DNA from: Elgaria multicarinata webbii
Taxonomy: Eukaryota; Chordata; Lepidosauria; Squamata; Anguidae
Direction: 5' to 3'
Assembly: GCF_023053635.1 (NCBI RefSeq)
Contig: NC_086171.1
Coordinates: 13,658,006 to 13,722,005, forward strand
Length of the DNA: 64,000 nucleotides
Under the pieces are notes generated by a model. The model saw only the letters and a list, made by a program, of their open reading frames with translations. It did not search any database and was not told where the DNA came from. Shown one piece after another: positions 46,601-52,875 of the stretch; positions within the stretch are counted from its first letter, which is position 1; each line of letters opens with the position of its first letter. Both the position numbers and the translations under genes were made by a program.

Positions 46601-47293
46601 ACCTGGCAGGTTGATAGGGAAGATTCAGTGATTCTGATTTGATGGAGACCAAGTCCAGAAGTAAGAAAGCAGTGCCAGGTTGTATGTTTGTTTGGCCTTC
46701 ATAACCTACTACGGACTTCACCGTTTGTACTGACTGTACGTTCCTCTGGTCTGTCATGTATCCTGCCAAAGGATAAGGACAGGGCCAGTACAGATATGCT
46801 TTTCAGTGCACTGATGCAACATACTGGAGCCAGAGTAGAGGGGAGAGAAATCAATATGGACATAGCCTGCCAGGTGGGGTTTGTCCTTTCACTGCACGGC
46901 AAAGAACATTCTACGCCCCCTCCCCCCCCCACACACATGGGAGAGGTGCACACAGAGCAGACTCTATTGACATGAATGGAAAAGGAAGCTCAGCTTGAGA
47001 ATGGTGATTTGTGGTTGAGCTACAAAATGGCAATTACTATTACTCATGACTATACAACCTTCATGATAACGTATTACACATGACTGTGCAACCTTCATGG
47101 TTGCATATTCATGTGTTTCGTGATAACATATGACTAACACATTACTATTCATGTTTCAGCCAAACGCTACATTGAGACTGATCCTTCTGGAAGAGACAAA
47201 GGGACGCCACTTGTTATTGTGCAACAAGGTTACGAGCCCCCAACGTTCACGGGCTGGTTCTTGGCCTGGGATTGCAACAAATGGAAAAACTGA
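6691..47293 (+). CDS. SCIN: Scinderin (adseverin), 3' part: last 13 coding exons
   Basis: Calcium-dependent actin-severing and capping protein of the gelsolin family; it thins cortical F-actin during secretion. Coding exons: 6691-6840, 24992-25084, 26151-26283, 28178-28266, 29665-29880, 34341-34462, 36266-36356, 38855-39025, 40198-40375, 40658-40779, 43141-43218, 45161-45221, 47160-47293. They join in one frame into 545 codons, about human residues 173 to the end (human is 715 aa). Visible gelsolin repeats: the second half of G2 (IYQWCGS), G3 ([15 protein letters not shown]), G4 ([16 protein letters not shown]), G5 ([11 protein letters not shown]) and G6 ([20 protein letters not shown]). The protein ends WDCNKWKN, without the C-terminal latch helix of gelsolin, which fits scinderin. 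The neighbour ARL4A also fits SCIN rather than GSN, AVIL or VIL1. Exons for G1 and the start of G2 must lie left of base 1. No frame break is seen. Confidence 0.97.
6970..7148 (+). mobile_element. tRNA-derived SINE, Sauria-like
   Basis: Begins with an A-box-like tagctcagttggtagcgc, passes a degenerate B box, and ends gctagatggaccaatggcct ... ggtataaggtaccttcctgt, the tail shared with squamate tRNA SINEs. Copies of this type depend on LINE machinery. The SINE subfamily name is from memory. Confidence 0.75.
7174..7350 (+). mobile_element. tRNA-derived SINE, second copy
   Basis: The A box tagctcagtggtagaac (7181) and the B box GGTTCAAGAC (7224-7233) are both readable, followed by ggatatctccaggggg and the tail actagatggaccttggtc ... 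agtataaggcagtt. It lies in tandem with the SINE ending at 7148. Confidence 0.8.
7999..8130. mobile_element. Short palindromic MITE
   Basis: aaccttttccaaccaggtgc is mirrored by gcgccaggttggaaaaggtt, with tacagctcccataatcccca between the arms. Confidence 0.75.
8276..8372 (+). repeat. 26-bp minisatellite
   Basis: The unit gagagttgcaaaccaactag(aaaagt) is repeated three times with one base change in the first, preceded by shorter gagttgcaaa repeats (8277-8298). Confidence 0.85.
8390..8703 (+). mobile_element. CR1/L3-type LINE 3' end
   Basis: ctatggaattcgctactaca, ctacctccagtatcagaggc, catgggtgggagggtgctgt and tggccactgtgtgaacagag are the standard 3' end of a reptile LINE. The same tail ends the copy at 58430-59190. 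Confidence 0.7.
9102..9211. mobile_element. Palindromic MITE, gggcacaatcctatgcatg family
   Basis: Left end gggcacaatcctatgcatgt, right end aaacatgcataggattacactc. It is flanked by TAA (9099-9101) and TAA (9212-9214), a three-base target duplication as in PIF/Harbinger elements. Relatives occur at 43708 and 53273. Confidence 0.75.
11697..11718 (+). repeat. (TGG)n microsatellite
   Basis: Six to seven tgg units. Confidence 0.85.
12065..12592. mobile_element. 528-bp CpG-rich palindromic element
   Basis: The arms (about 12065-12305 and 12352-12592) are inverted copies, about 94 percent alike by eye, from ggccctgtctacacacc to the central gcgaggaaagggg. The middle is a short GC-rich loop. The outer ends resemble the ggcctaatctacacc MITEs, so this is probably a foldback DNA transposon. 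The open frames of about 200 codons on both strands arise from the palindrome and are not genes. Confidence 0.85.
12700..12989. mobile_element. Probable hAT family A 3' part
   Basis: The right end gctctgcacacccctA at 12989 is the family terminus. Interior motifs (cttggcatgg, cacggtgccaag, ataggctat) resemble 1000-1065. The left limit is uncertain. Confidence 0.45.
13081..13106 (+). repeat. (CAA)n microsatellite
   Basis: About eight caa units. Confidence 0.9.
13421..13604 (-). mobile_element. CR1 LINE 3' end
   Basis: catagaatcatagaatagca, gttggaaggggcctacaagg, aatgcaggaatccaccctaa and cccacaacctccctaggtaa are the hallmark CR1 tail of birds and reptiles, here on the minus strand. It is 5'-truncated as CR1 copies usually are. 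Confidence 0.9.
14360..14430. mobile_element. Half copy of the short palindromic MITE
   Basis: gctggctgggaatgatggga, gttgcagtccaacacatctg and gagggcaccatattggggaa match the right half of the copies at 3372 and 4826. Confidence 0.65.
14725..15165. mobile_element. Interspersed repeat sharing ends with 27665 and 58696
   Basis: ggggctgtctatgcacactc, agctgcatcagttatatgac and cacagccgcagattc reappear in diverged form at 27665-28065 and 58696-59040. Probably a nonautonomous DNA transposon; family not known. Confidence 0.5.
15310..15665 (-). mobile_element. LINE fragment, L2/CR1-like
   Basis: aaagagatttaaagcttacc, atcctggctgcagcattctg, aaggcagcccattacagcac and cacacctggccacagctgac form part of a LINE abundant in squamates. 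The orientation is by analogy. Confidence 0.5.
16272..16451. mobile_element. Palindromic MITE, ggcctaatctacacc family
   Basis: ggcctaatctacaccaagca is mirrored by tgcttggtgtagattaggcc; the inner arms gcactatgaaag and ctttcatagtgc pair. Flanks are TTA and ATA, a slightly decayed three-base duplication. Confidence 0.85.
18618..19020 (-). mobile_element. L2-type LINE 3' end with reverse-transcriptase C-terminus
   Basis: The minus strand encodes [20 protein letters not shown], the conserved C-terminal stretch of L2-type LINE ORFs. The 3' end (plus-strand left side) reads tatactgcccaatagctgaa. It is 5'-truncated. Confidence 0.8.
19332..20093. mobile_element. hAT-type element family A, complete 762-bp copy
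   Basis: Ends tagggctgtgcac and gtgcgcagcccta are inverted. The flanks ctctaagc (19324-19331) and ctgtaagc (20094-20101) are an 8-bp target duplication with one change. The centre holds a palindrome around ggtactaatca. No transposase frame is present, so it is nonautonomous. Confidence 0.85.
20176..20316. mobile_element. Palindromic MITE, ggccatagctagacc family
   Basis: ggccatagctagacctaagg is mirrored by ccttaggtctagctgtggcc. It is flanked by TAA (20173-20175) and TAA (20317-20319). Relatives occur at 24428 and 41888. Confidence 0.85.
20786..21226 (-). mobile_element. L2-type LINE 3' end
   Basis: The minus strand encodes [20 protein letters not shown]. The 3' end is (tttatttatt)n next to acttatataccgcccccata and gagctctctgggcggtttac. 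It is truncated at its 5' end. Confidence 0.85.
22318..22762 (+). mobile_element. L2-type LINE 3' end
   Basis: Encodes [44 protein letters not shown] and [17 protein letters not shown] in one frame, the C-terminal part of a LINE ORF2, ending in a stop after the Gln-Cys codons. The 3' tail forms an 8-bp stem, cccgcctc (22718) with gaggcggg (22738), then runs into (aaat)n and (att)n. Confidence 0.9.
22764..22820 (+). repeat. (ATT)n microsatellite at a LINE tail
   Basis: About 18 att units directly after the LINE tail hairpin. Confidence 0.95.
24428..24545. mobile_element. Fragment of ggcc-tagctagacc MITE
   Basis: ggccttagctagacctaagg and gcacagggatgatcccggga match the copy at 20176. The right terminus is not clear. 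Confidence 0.6.
24655..24795 (+). mobile_element. 5S rRNA-derived SINE relic
   Basis: gaagctaagcaggtctg, then ggctggagcttggaggggag and actgtcaggaaaccct, follow the internal promoter half of vertebrate 5S rRNA (GAAGCTAAGCAGGGTCGGG, CTTGGATGGGAGACCGCC). It is degenerate and embedded in intron DNA, so a 5S-type SINE rather than a 5S gene. Confidence 0.7.
24992..25084 (+). CDS. SCIN: SCIN exon, G2-G3 linker
   Basis: 31 codons, [11 protein letters not shown] to NRRIAKLYM, with an acidic NDNDDEAAD stretch. The acceptor is gctgaag and the donor gtaaga; phase 0 at both ends. An 18.15-kb intron precedes it, the longest in the window. Confidence 0.96.
25085..26150. other. SCIN intron, mostly unremarkable
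   Basis: Contains (GGT)n at 25563-25583 and (ATT)/(ACT) runs at about 25747-25773. No coding or transposon signal recognised. Confidence 0.6.
26151..26283 (+). CDS. SCIN: SCIN exon, first part of G3
   Basis: 133 bp encoding [18 protein letters not shown] through IFVWKG. The acceptor is attatcag and the donor gtatat. It ends in phase 1, so a Gly codon is split with the next exon. Confidence 0.97.
26695..26850. repeat. Foldback repeat
   Basis: gtgggtagtatccactgtca ... gtcctacttagac is mirrored by agtaggactaacgttggata; the inner parts aatgggacttaaatt and aatttaagccccatt also pair. Confidence 0.7.
26970..27095. mobile_element. Short palindromic hAT-like MITE
   Basis: gggccgggcagcctgtggcc, ctccaaatgttttggcctaa and gttgtaggccaaaacatctg match the copy at 6193. 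The right end is eroded. Confidence 0.7.
27665..28065. mobile_element. GC-rich interspersed repeat related to 14725 and 58696
   Basis: tctgaatccacactgcgtcg, gttatatgtgcagccgcaga and gtcagggacttaccccgact are shared with the other copies. Its GC content stands out from the intron. Confidence 0.5.
28178..28266 (+). CDS. SCIN: SCIN exon, end of G3
   Basis: 89 bp: completes the split Gly, then [18 protein letters not shown] through MNYPANTQ. The acceptor is aacaag and the donor gtatgc. It restores phase 0. Confidence 0.96.
28267..29664. other. SCIN intron
   Basis: No recognised feature from 28267 to 29041. From 29042 to 29504 lies a MITE-like element, listed separately. Confidence 0.6.
29042..29504. 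mobile_element. 463-bp MITE-like element, gggcatggctagac family
   Basis: Ends gggcatggctagacgggttg and catctagccatgccc are inverted, with an AAT on each side. The interior ggggattgccccgggatcgt and gcacaggggatccc is shared with the copy at 30624. Only the outermost 15 bases pair. Confidence 0.7.
29665..29880 (+). CDS. SCIN: SCIN exon, G3-G4 linker, with a GC donor
   Basis: 72 codons, [17 protein letters not shown] through DDGSGKVE. The acceptor is tttcag. The exon must end at GAG (29880) for the next exon to stay in frame, and the intron then begins gcatgt, not GT. The nearest GT, 4 bases further on, would shift the frame. The KDQSDGFG stretch aligns with the gelsolin linker that carries the caspase site DQTDG; whether it is cut here is unknown. 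Confidence 0.96.
30624..31096. mobile_element. 473-bp MITE-like element, gggcatgtctacac family
   Basis: Same family as 29042-29504: gggcatgtctacacgggttg at the left, ggtctatacatgccc at the right, with shared interior gatcatccctgtgcgtccac and gagctcttcaggagctccgt. Confidence 0.7.
31793..31979 (+). repeat. 62-bp tandem repeat, three units
   Basis: Units beginning agaagtcagtcccattgagg at 31793, 31855 and 31917 are almost identical (one base differs in the third). They are built from the common squamate motif with cccattga and ctcccaggtaaatg. Confidence 0.95.
32035..32375. repeat. Hairpin array with period about 132 bp
   Basis: cttcttggtccc-type arms open hairpins at 32049, 32185 and 32317, each closing with gggaccaagaag-type sequence about 45 bases on. 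The segments between share tgcatctgac/ggctggctcccagcc-like sequence less clearly. Confidence 0.7.
32659..32986. mobile_element. hAT-type element family B, complete 328-bp copy
   Basis: Ends tagggtgaccatatgaaaag and cttttcatatggtcagccta (as read: gttttcatatggtcagccta) are inverted. The flanks gccaaagg (32651-32658) and gccaaagg (32987-32994) are a perfect 8-bp target duplication. No coding capacity. Confidence 0.92.
33070..34200 (-). mobile_element. LINE fragment encoding reverse-transcriptase C-terminal region
   Basis: The minus strand gives [20 protein letters not shown] and, further on, [20 protein letters not shown] and [17 protein letters not shown], typical of the region after the RT domain in LINE ORF2. 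Several frame changes break it. The clade is not determined. Confidence 0.65.
34341..34462 (+). CDS. SCIN: SCIN exon, first half of G4
   Basis: 122 bp encoding [18 protein letters not shown] through GQIIYT plus two bases of a Trp codon. It contains the conserved [13 protein letters not shown] core strand. The acceptor is tttttcag and the donor gtatgt. It ends in phase 2. Confidence 0.97.
34463..36265. other. SCIN intron
   Basis: A foldback stretch (ctcccataattccctttgag and attatgggagttgcataatt) lies at 34975-35030, and a MITE at 35270-35492. The rest is unrecognised, apart from a possible LINE tail near 35890-36030. Confidence 0.6.
35270..35492. mobile_element. Palindromic MITE, ggcctaatctacacc family, with TTA target duplication
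   Basis: ggcctaatctacaccaagca is mirrored by tgcttggtgtcgatgaggcc; the inner arms around gcactatgaaagcggtatat pair. TTA lies immediately outside both ends (35267-35269 and 35493-35495). Confidence 0.88.
36266..36356 (+). CDS. SCIN: SCIN exon, second half of G4
   Basis: 91 bp: completes the Trp, then [16 protein letters not shown] through [10 protein letters not shown]. The acceptor is cccacag and the donor gttggt, a weak donor. Human, from memory, has LGGQ where this reads LEGH. Confidence 0.95.
37503..37620. mobile_element. Short palindromic MITE
   Basis: tgttccccaaccaggcgccc faces gaggttggggaagtc; the inner arms ctccatatgtactggactgc and gcagtccgatgcatatggag pair. Confidence 0.75.
37897..38060 (+). 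mobile_element. hAT family B, shorter copy
   Basis: Begins tagggtgaccatatggaaag; continues through ctttaacagttgcatagaaa and cacaacagttaaatctgcag, ending near cctcttttgaatctggta. The right terminus seen at 32986 is absent. Confidence 0.7.
38855..39025 (+). CDS. SCIN: SCIN exon, G4-G5 junction
   Basis: 57 codons, [18 protein letters not shown] through LATITRIVE, including the family motif GTSKKGGQ. The acceptor is ttccacag and the donor gtaagc; phase 0 at both ends. An unusually long C run (about 38821-38836) sits just upstream of the acceptor and acts as its pyrimidine tract. Confidence 0.97.
39026..40197. other. SCIN intron
   Basis: Nearly half is the hAT family A element at 39329-39859. 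The flanks hold nothing recognised. Confidence 0.7.
39329..39859. mobile_element. hAT-type element family A, complete 531-bp copy
   Basis: Ends tagggatgtgctccgc and ccgtgcacacccctA are inverted. The flanks cttcctac (39321-39328) and cttcctac (39860-39867) form a perfect 8-bp target duplication, the hAT signature. The interior has a caattga-centred palindrome (about 39575-39680). It has no transposase; the long open frames in it are chance. Confidence 0.93.
40198..40375 (+). CDS. SCIN: SCIN exon, core of G5
   Basis: 178 bp encoding [18 protein letters not shown] through RIEEGREP plus one base. It contains the WVGKGAS turn typical of gelsolin repeats. The acceptor is tctcag and the donor gtgagt. 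It ends in phase 1. Confidence 0.97.
40658..40779 (+). CDS. SCIN: SCIN exon, end of G5 and start of G6
   Basis: 122 bp: completes a split Asp, then [18 protein letters not shown] through [16 protein letters not shown]. The acceptor is attccag and the donor gtaagt. The intron before it is only 282 bp, the shortest in the gene. Confidence 0.97.
40973..41095. mobile_element. Short palindromic hAT-like MITE
   Basis: tatggccctccagatgtttt and aaaacatctggggggccaca pair; caagttgcccaccc at the right end matches the copy at 6193. Confidence 0.75.
41888..42028. mobile_element. Palindromic MITE, ggccgtagctagacc family
   Basis: ggccgtagctagacctaaga is mirrored by taggtctagctacggcc. Flanks are TTT and TTA. 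Same family and length class as 20176-20316. Confidence 0.85.
43141..43218 (+). CDS. SCIN: SCIN exon, G6
   Basis: 26 codons, [17 protein letters not shown] through LLDTWDQ. The acceptor is tattatag and the donor gtaaga; phase 0 at both ends. The acidic stretch is part of the G6 fold and its calcium site region. Confidence 0.97.
43560..43693 (+). mobile_element. Very short L2-type LINE tail with (ATT)n
   Basis: gttgttccccgcctcgattc and gagaggcgggtaagaa give the same 8-bp stem (cccgcctc 43603-43610, gaggcggg 43623-43630) as 22718-22745, then about 17 att units. Confidence 0.8.
43708..43848. mobile_element. Palindromic MITE, cctatgcatg family
   Basis: gcgcaagcctatgtatattt faces aaacatgcataggattgcac, around a cagctcccaacattccccaa ... 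ggctggggcacactgg foldback. Same family as 9102 and 53273. Confidence 0.7.
45161..45221 (+). CDS. SCIN: SCIN exon, G6
   Basis: 61 bp encoding [20 protein letters not shown] plus one base. The acceptor is cgtctag and the donor gtaagg. It ends in phase 1. Confidence 0.96.
45222..47159. other. SCIN last intron
   Basis: Holds a C run at 45448-45460 and a minus-strand LINE end (46287-46680). Otherwise unremarkable. Three cttcatg-containing short repeats occur at 47040-47110. Confidence 0.6.
46287..46680 (-). mobile_element. L2-type LINE 3' end
   Basis: The minus strand encodes [20 protein letters not shown]. The 3' side is tttatttatttacaatattt and ccactccccattcaaaattt. It is 5'-truncated and older than the 22318 copy. 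Confidence 0.75.
47160..47293 (+). CDS. SCIN: SCIN last coding exon with stop codon
   Basis: Completes a split Ala, then [18 protein letters not shown] through [13 protein letters not shown], then TGA at 47291-47293. The acceptor is atgtttcag. The Cys-Asn-Lys-Trp ending is short, as in scinderin. Confidence 0.97.
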
Positions 47294-48799
47294 GCAGCCA
47301 TAGAATCCTCCAACTCAGAACAGATATCAGAGCACAGCCATTCCCCGGCAGCTTTAAGCATGTACTTACATATTAGTGTATATGCTGCTCTTGTGGTCCA
47401 TGTCCCAATTGTGTGAATATGGGTATAACGTAACACACACATTTGATAAGCATAGATACATGTTCCTGGATGGAACTGAAAATACCCCTTCTCCAAGTCT
47501 AGATTGTTCAGGTGTGCGAAGAAGAGGGAAGTCCTATAACTCTGTGCAATGCTTCTTGATGCCATTGCAAATCCCACTTTTCCCAAAGGCTAGTTCAGGT
47601 TTGAAAAGGGGCTACGGGACTCCCACAGCATAGCCTTCAATTCTGGCTGTGGCTTGGCTTATTATGTGCTTAAGCGCAGGCCTCTATGATGAGTAGTGAT
47701 GAGTGAATTACCTTCAGGGCCACTCAGAACCAGCTTCAACAAAAGCTGGTGTGGTTCTCTCTTGGCTTGTAATGTTGGTGCAGTCTTTTTAGCTTTGCTT
47801 TCACTTCAGCTCTTGCCATAAAGCACCTGTATTTTCCATCTATTTTAGTCCAAGTCCCAGATACTAATCACAGCTTATGTTCCAAAAGCTTCAGCAAATT
47901 GTTGCAGTGAGTTGCTGCCACCAGGCACAGCTCAAGGAAGCTGCCAAACTCAGGAGCAAGGGAACTCTGCAGGCCTCAAACTTGTCTGCCCAAGCTCAGG
48001 GAAGTTCTCTGCCCAAGTGAATTACAGCTTATGCAGTCTGTTGATACACTCTCTCTGAGCTTTCCCTCCACACCATTTGACTAGCAAAAGACTTTAGAGG
48101 GAGAGAATGTTGCCTTTACGCCACTGTTCAGAATGAACAGCTGTGCTCACAACACTGAAAACTACCATATATATTTTTCCTTTCCGTGCCAAAACTGTGG
48201 TCTTTACATTTCAGCAATGCCTGGTTCCTCACCCGTTCCACACTTGTATACCATCCAATAGCTGTATAGTAGCACCATGCTATTACTTTTGGTATGCTAT
48301 ACTCCTCACACAATCATGATGTTAGAAGAGGACATATTTTGGTGCTACCAGATGAAGCTTTTATTGTGCCATTGCACTGCCATTGTCACAGAATTTTACA
48401 GGGGGTCCAGACCACATCGTCTCCCATTCCTCCCTCTCCTGTGTTTTTCCACCACTTCATCTTTTTTTCTTACTATTTTCTTCTGTTCCATCTTCTCTTA
48501 CATCAAGACCACCTCCACCATTTCTCCAGATCAGTCCACATAATCCAGACCACATTGTGTTATGAGCAGAGATGAAAAGTGATTTGTTACCAATTCTGCA
48601 TGTATCTTAGGGTTCAATCCTATGCAATGTTTAGACAGAAAAAAACTCGCAGCATTCCCAGTCAGCATTACAGGTCTTTAGATGATGTCATGACCCTCCA
48701 GTTTCACTTCTGTTTCTTAAGAGCACTTTTGGCAAGTTTTTTTTAAATCAGGGAAGCTCTGGTATTTCAATGTAAAAGTGAAAGAAACAGCTTTTTTCA
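47294..48799 (+). other. Probable SCIN 3' UTR and following spacer
   Basis: Sequence follows the SCIN stop with no further coding signal. Reading through it I saw no canonical AATAAA or ATTAAA; the first AATAAA after the stop is at about 49590, beyond a BovB insertion. The true 3' end is therefore unknown: it may use a variant signal, or transcription may run through the BovB piece. A repeat half-copy lies at about 48347-48480 and another at about 48610-48665. Confidence 0.4.
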
Positions 48800-49345
48800 C
48801 TTGTTTGTTGTTTATTCGTTCAGTCGCTTCCGACTCTTCGTGACTTCATGGACCAGCCCACGCCAGAGCTTTCTGTCGGTTGTCGCCACCCCCAGCTCCC
48901 CCAAGGTCAAGCCTGTCACCTCCAGAATATCATCCATCCATCTTGCCCTTGGTCGGCCCCTCTTCCTTTTGCCTTCCACTTTCCCTAGCATCAGCCTCTT
49001 CTCCAGGGTATCCTGTCTTCTCATTATGTGGCCAAAGTACTTCAGTTTTGCCTTTAATACCATTCCCTCAAGTGAGCAGTCTGGCTTTATTTCCTGGAGT
49101 ATGGACTGGTTTGATCTTCTTGCAGTCCACGGCACTCTCAGAATTTTCCTCCAACACCACAGTTCAAAAGCACCTATCTTCCTTTGCTCAGCTTTCCTTA
49201 TGGTCCAGCTCTCGCAGCCATAGGTTACTACGGGGAGTACCATTGCTTTAACTATGCGGACCTTTGTTGTCAATGTGGTGTCTCTGCTCTTAACTATTTT
49301 ATCAAGATGCTCTATTCTGCTATACCACAGTGCCACCCAGACGTT
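48800..49345 (-). mobile_element. BovB (RTE) LINE fragment, 3' end
   Basis: The minus strand has a long open stretch with VTYGCESWTIRKAEQRKIGA, FELWCWRKILRVPWTARRSN, KLKYFGHIMRRQ and GKRKRGRPRARWMDDILEVT, the C-terminal part of BovB ORF2. The end at 48800-48850 (cgttcagtcgcttccgactc) is the BovB 3' tail also used by Sauria SINEs. The frame is intact for over 170 codons, so the copy is fairly young. It is 5'-truncated as usual. Confidence 0.92.
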
Positions 49346-51510
49346 ATGTAACAGAAAAGCAGGAAAGAAAACGCTTTTTGTGTGGTGATCAGAATTCTGT
49401 GATGAAATCAAAAGTAGATGCAGTAGATTAACAGCCTCGTATAGAAAACTCCATATGTATGGCTCTTGATCCTGCAAAGAAACCACATGTGGAAGTCTGT
49501 TTACTCATACAGCTCTCCTTTCCTGAACCTGGGCACCTATGTGCTAAGATGGACTTTTATATAGCCTATTGATTTTTTTTAAAAAAAGGAATAAATATCA
49601 AGAAAGTAGATACAGGATTATAAAGTGACAATAAATGACAATGACAAGTTTCTACAGTGATTTAATAATTGGTTTTTATATAATAAATTAAACATAAGAG
49701 ACAGATTTATAGATGTACAAATCTTATACTGCCAATTAATAAATGCTTTCCAATTCTGAACAAGCTCATTACATTGTTGTCTTTCTTCTTTTATTCTAAT
49801 ATAATTACATTTGACATGGTATATTACATTTTGACATGGTATATTCAGGGAGTTTATGATTTTCCCATTCATTACTATGGAGACAGATTATACTCTCTTG
49901 TATTTAGCATAGTTTATTCTGGCAGAAGTAACTGTTCAAATTTGTTACATTTTCATCCCACCGTTTCTCCAAAGAATTCAGGACATTATACATGGTTTTC
50001 TGCCTATCCATTTAATCCCCACAACTACCTTGCATGATTAACCTAGACCAAGTGAGAGTGACTGCTCCCAAGGTCACCTGATGAGCTTCACAGCTTAGCA
50101 GAGGGACTAGTCCAACACTTTATGTCACATTATCTCTTTCTAGCATGGTAACTAATTAGTACAACTTTAATATAGGAATACAAAACTATATATAGATCTA
50201 CCATCTAATCTCAATGATTTTGTCAACTGCCTCTAACCTTTTACCACAATAACTTTGCTACCAGATACTATGGAAATACTTCCCTAGTTATGCCACTTCT
50301 AACACATTGGCTTATAACTGTTTGTTATTACTTAAAATTTTGTTAAAATGTACCATATTGTAATGAATGGGTTGCTCAGCCATTGCACCATGGGTTGCAT
50401 GAATGTGCAACTGGCAGTACAACAGGTTGCACAAGAGTTATGCGCAACAGATTGCACCAGGGTAATGCAGTCGCTTGTGCAACCATGCTTGCACAAACAT
50501 AACTTTAGTAGGATTCTACTCTTGCGCATAGCTCAGAACCTAGTTTCTGAAAGCACAATGACATTTGCACTAACGCAATAACATAGTTCAATATTACACC
50601 ATGTTTCCATATATAATCTTATATTTAAAATTTACCTGCCTTTTTCCAACTATTCATATAGCTTTGTTTCTGTTTCTCAATATAAATCCAGCAAGATTTT
50701 ATATATTCTAGACACCATGTTTTATTTCCTGATGCGACTATGATTTTGAATGCAATTAAGTCTCTCAAGTCAAAACCCTCATTATTTATTTCTGGCCCCC
50801 AGAATATATGCCCACACTTGGACAATAAAACCCCTTTCATGTATTTGAACCATGAAAGGGATTTTATTGTCCATCATACATTTAATATGCCCATAAGCTC
50901 AGGTCTGATGTCATATGTTAAGACTCCCATTGGCCCCAGCTAGCAGTGGCAATGGTTAGGGATGGTTAGGGATGGTAGCTATTTGTATACATACAAATAA
51001 TTGTGGAACCAGGTTAAAACATATTTCTTTGACCAGCCATTTTAAAGTATGCTAGCTTGTTTCTCTGTTATATTAATGTTTTTAGTTTTGTCTTCTTGTG
51101 ATGTCTTACTATCATATTCTGGCATATTTTATGCCCCTTTTATACCACCTTCATATCCTAGGATGAAGGGAAGGTTAAAAATACTTTCAGTAAATAGAAT
51201 AATATTTCCTCAGAAGTTACCTAATTCAAAATTAGGACTGAAGCCTGAAATTCCATTCACACTTACTTGAGAATAAATCCTTATATCTGGGTAGATATGC
51301 ATCAGACTGCATTGTGATCAAATATTTCTGTAGCTACAAGAAGTTTTGACAGGTTACGTGGGCTTAAAGAAAAGTTGATCACTGAATTTTACTTGGAAAT
51401 TAATATAGGGCCTATTCAGCCGACACACCAACCTTTTTGCAGCAAAACGGTTACTGTGTTTAAACCATGGTTATGTAGCCGCCATGGTTAGGAATGATTC
51501 ACATGACACG
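49346..51510. other. Intergenic sequence
   Basis: AT-rich. A decayed LINE tail (accgtttctccaaagaattc, aaggtcacctgatgagcttc) lies at about 49945-50130, and a gttgca-rich stretch at about 50370-50490. Nothing else recognised. Confidence 0.5.
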
Positions 51511-51514
51511 CTAA

Positions 51515-51640
51515 ACCATAATGGCCCTGTTCAGAAGACATCTTAAACTATGGCTTAACAACGGTGAATAAGGCTTTTTGCCTTATTCACCTTGGTTAAA
51601 GCCGTGGTTTAAGGTGTCTTCCAAACAGGACCAATGTTTA
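51515..51640. repeat. Foldback repeat ggccctgttcagaagac
   Basis: ggccctgttcagaagacatc faces gtgtcttccaaacaggacca; inner ttaaactatgg and ccgtggtttaa pair around gaataaggctttttgcctta. Confidence 0.75.
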
Positions 51641-51904
51641 GCTGAAAATACTTAACCACCGTGGCTTAGTGTGTTGTTTGAACAGGGTCATAGGGTCTTT
51701 TGCATCCCATACTAATAACTATGGGCTGAATCCAGGATCTACCTTTCGCAAGAGGAAGGGCTCCGCCTGCAGAAATTCCCTCTGCCCATCTTTTGTGCAT
51801 CCCCCACTTTTCCCCACTCAGCATTCTTTGTCCAAAACTTCTGGAGGGCACCAGGTTGAGGAAGGCTGTTGTAAGCACTGCCTTGCTCCTGACACGGATT
51901 CTTC

Positions 51905-52012
51905 ATTGATCCTGTTCAGAAGACACTTTAAACCACGGCGAATAAGGCAAAAGCCTTATTCACCTTGGTTAAAGCCATGGTTTAAGGTATCTGCTGAACA
52001 GGGCCACTGTAC
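51905..52012. repeat. Foldback repeat, second copy
   Basis: tcctgttcagaagacacttt faces aaggtatctgctgaacaggg; the centre is cgaataaggcaaaagcctta. Same family as 51515-51640. Confidence 0.75.
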
Positions 52013-52658
52013 TAAAATTCAAGAACTCTGCATCAAGCTTTTCTTCCTTCTTAACACATGCCATTTTTTACGACCTGTGGATTGTACTCATGGGAGTGAA
52101 GTGGCAACTACATGTCCAACTGCCTTTGACTCCCTCCCCGCTTCCATCCCATTACAGGCCGGTTGATTGAAACACCACATCAGATTAAAACATTGAATAC
52201 ACTGTAGTAAAAACATACATACAACTCTTACAACTCCGGCCATCATACCTCATGAGCAGAGAGATTTCTAAAGTGCAGACAGACCCTTTCAAACCTTAGA
52301 TCTATTGCTTTTCAAAGCTTGTCTCCAGATACGCAGAACAAACAGATTTGTGCATCTGCATCCCATTTCCTCATAACAGATTTGCACAGCTTGTAAGTTA
52401 GAGGTCACCTTACACAAAACAACAAAACCTATTATTATTTGCTCTAACACAAGAATGAAAGACCTGATTAGCAATTTCCTTATATAATGCAATCAGTAAA
52501 AGACAAATGTATTGCTATATTCCCGCCCCCCGCATCAGTAAACAAGTTATTGTCTTAGTTTACAGATACTGACAGCAACACAGCAGCTAAAATGTTTGCA
52601 TTCCTTAATAAAAAACAGTCTTCCTGGTAATATCATCTGTACTCTGTGGCTGCTTACA

Positions 52659-52875
52659 GATGGGGTTTTTATCACGCAAACATCCTGCCTCATTTATCGA
52701 ATTTTACTGGGGGTCCAGACATCATCATCTCCAAGTTGCAACTCTGTTTTCTCACTGCTTCTTCCATCTTTTCCTTCCACAAAAAAATTCATTAAGGAAG
52801 AAAAGATGGAATAGCTGTACAAATTATTTTGAACTGTAATGCTAGGAACCCTCTATCTAGAAGCACCCTGCGTGT
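52659..52875. mobile_element. Three-copy interspersed repeat, copy 3
   Basis: ggtttttatcacgcaaacat, gaattttactgggggtccag and gctaggaaccctctatctag align with 4199-4400. The ends (gctgcttacagatgg and ctctatctagaagcacc) are inverted, pointing to a MITE. Confidence 0.55.
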
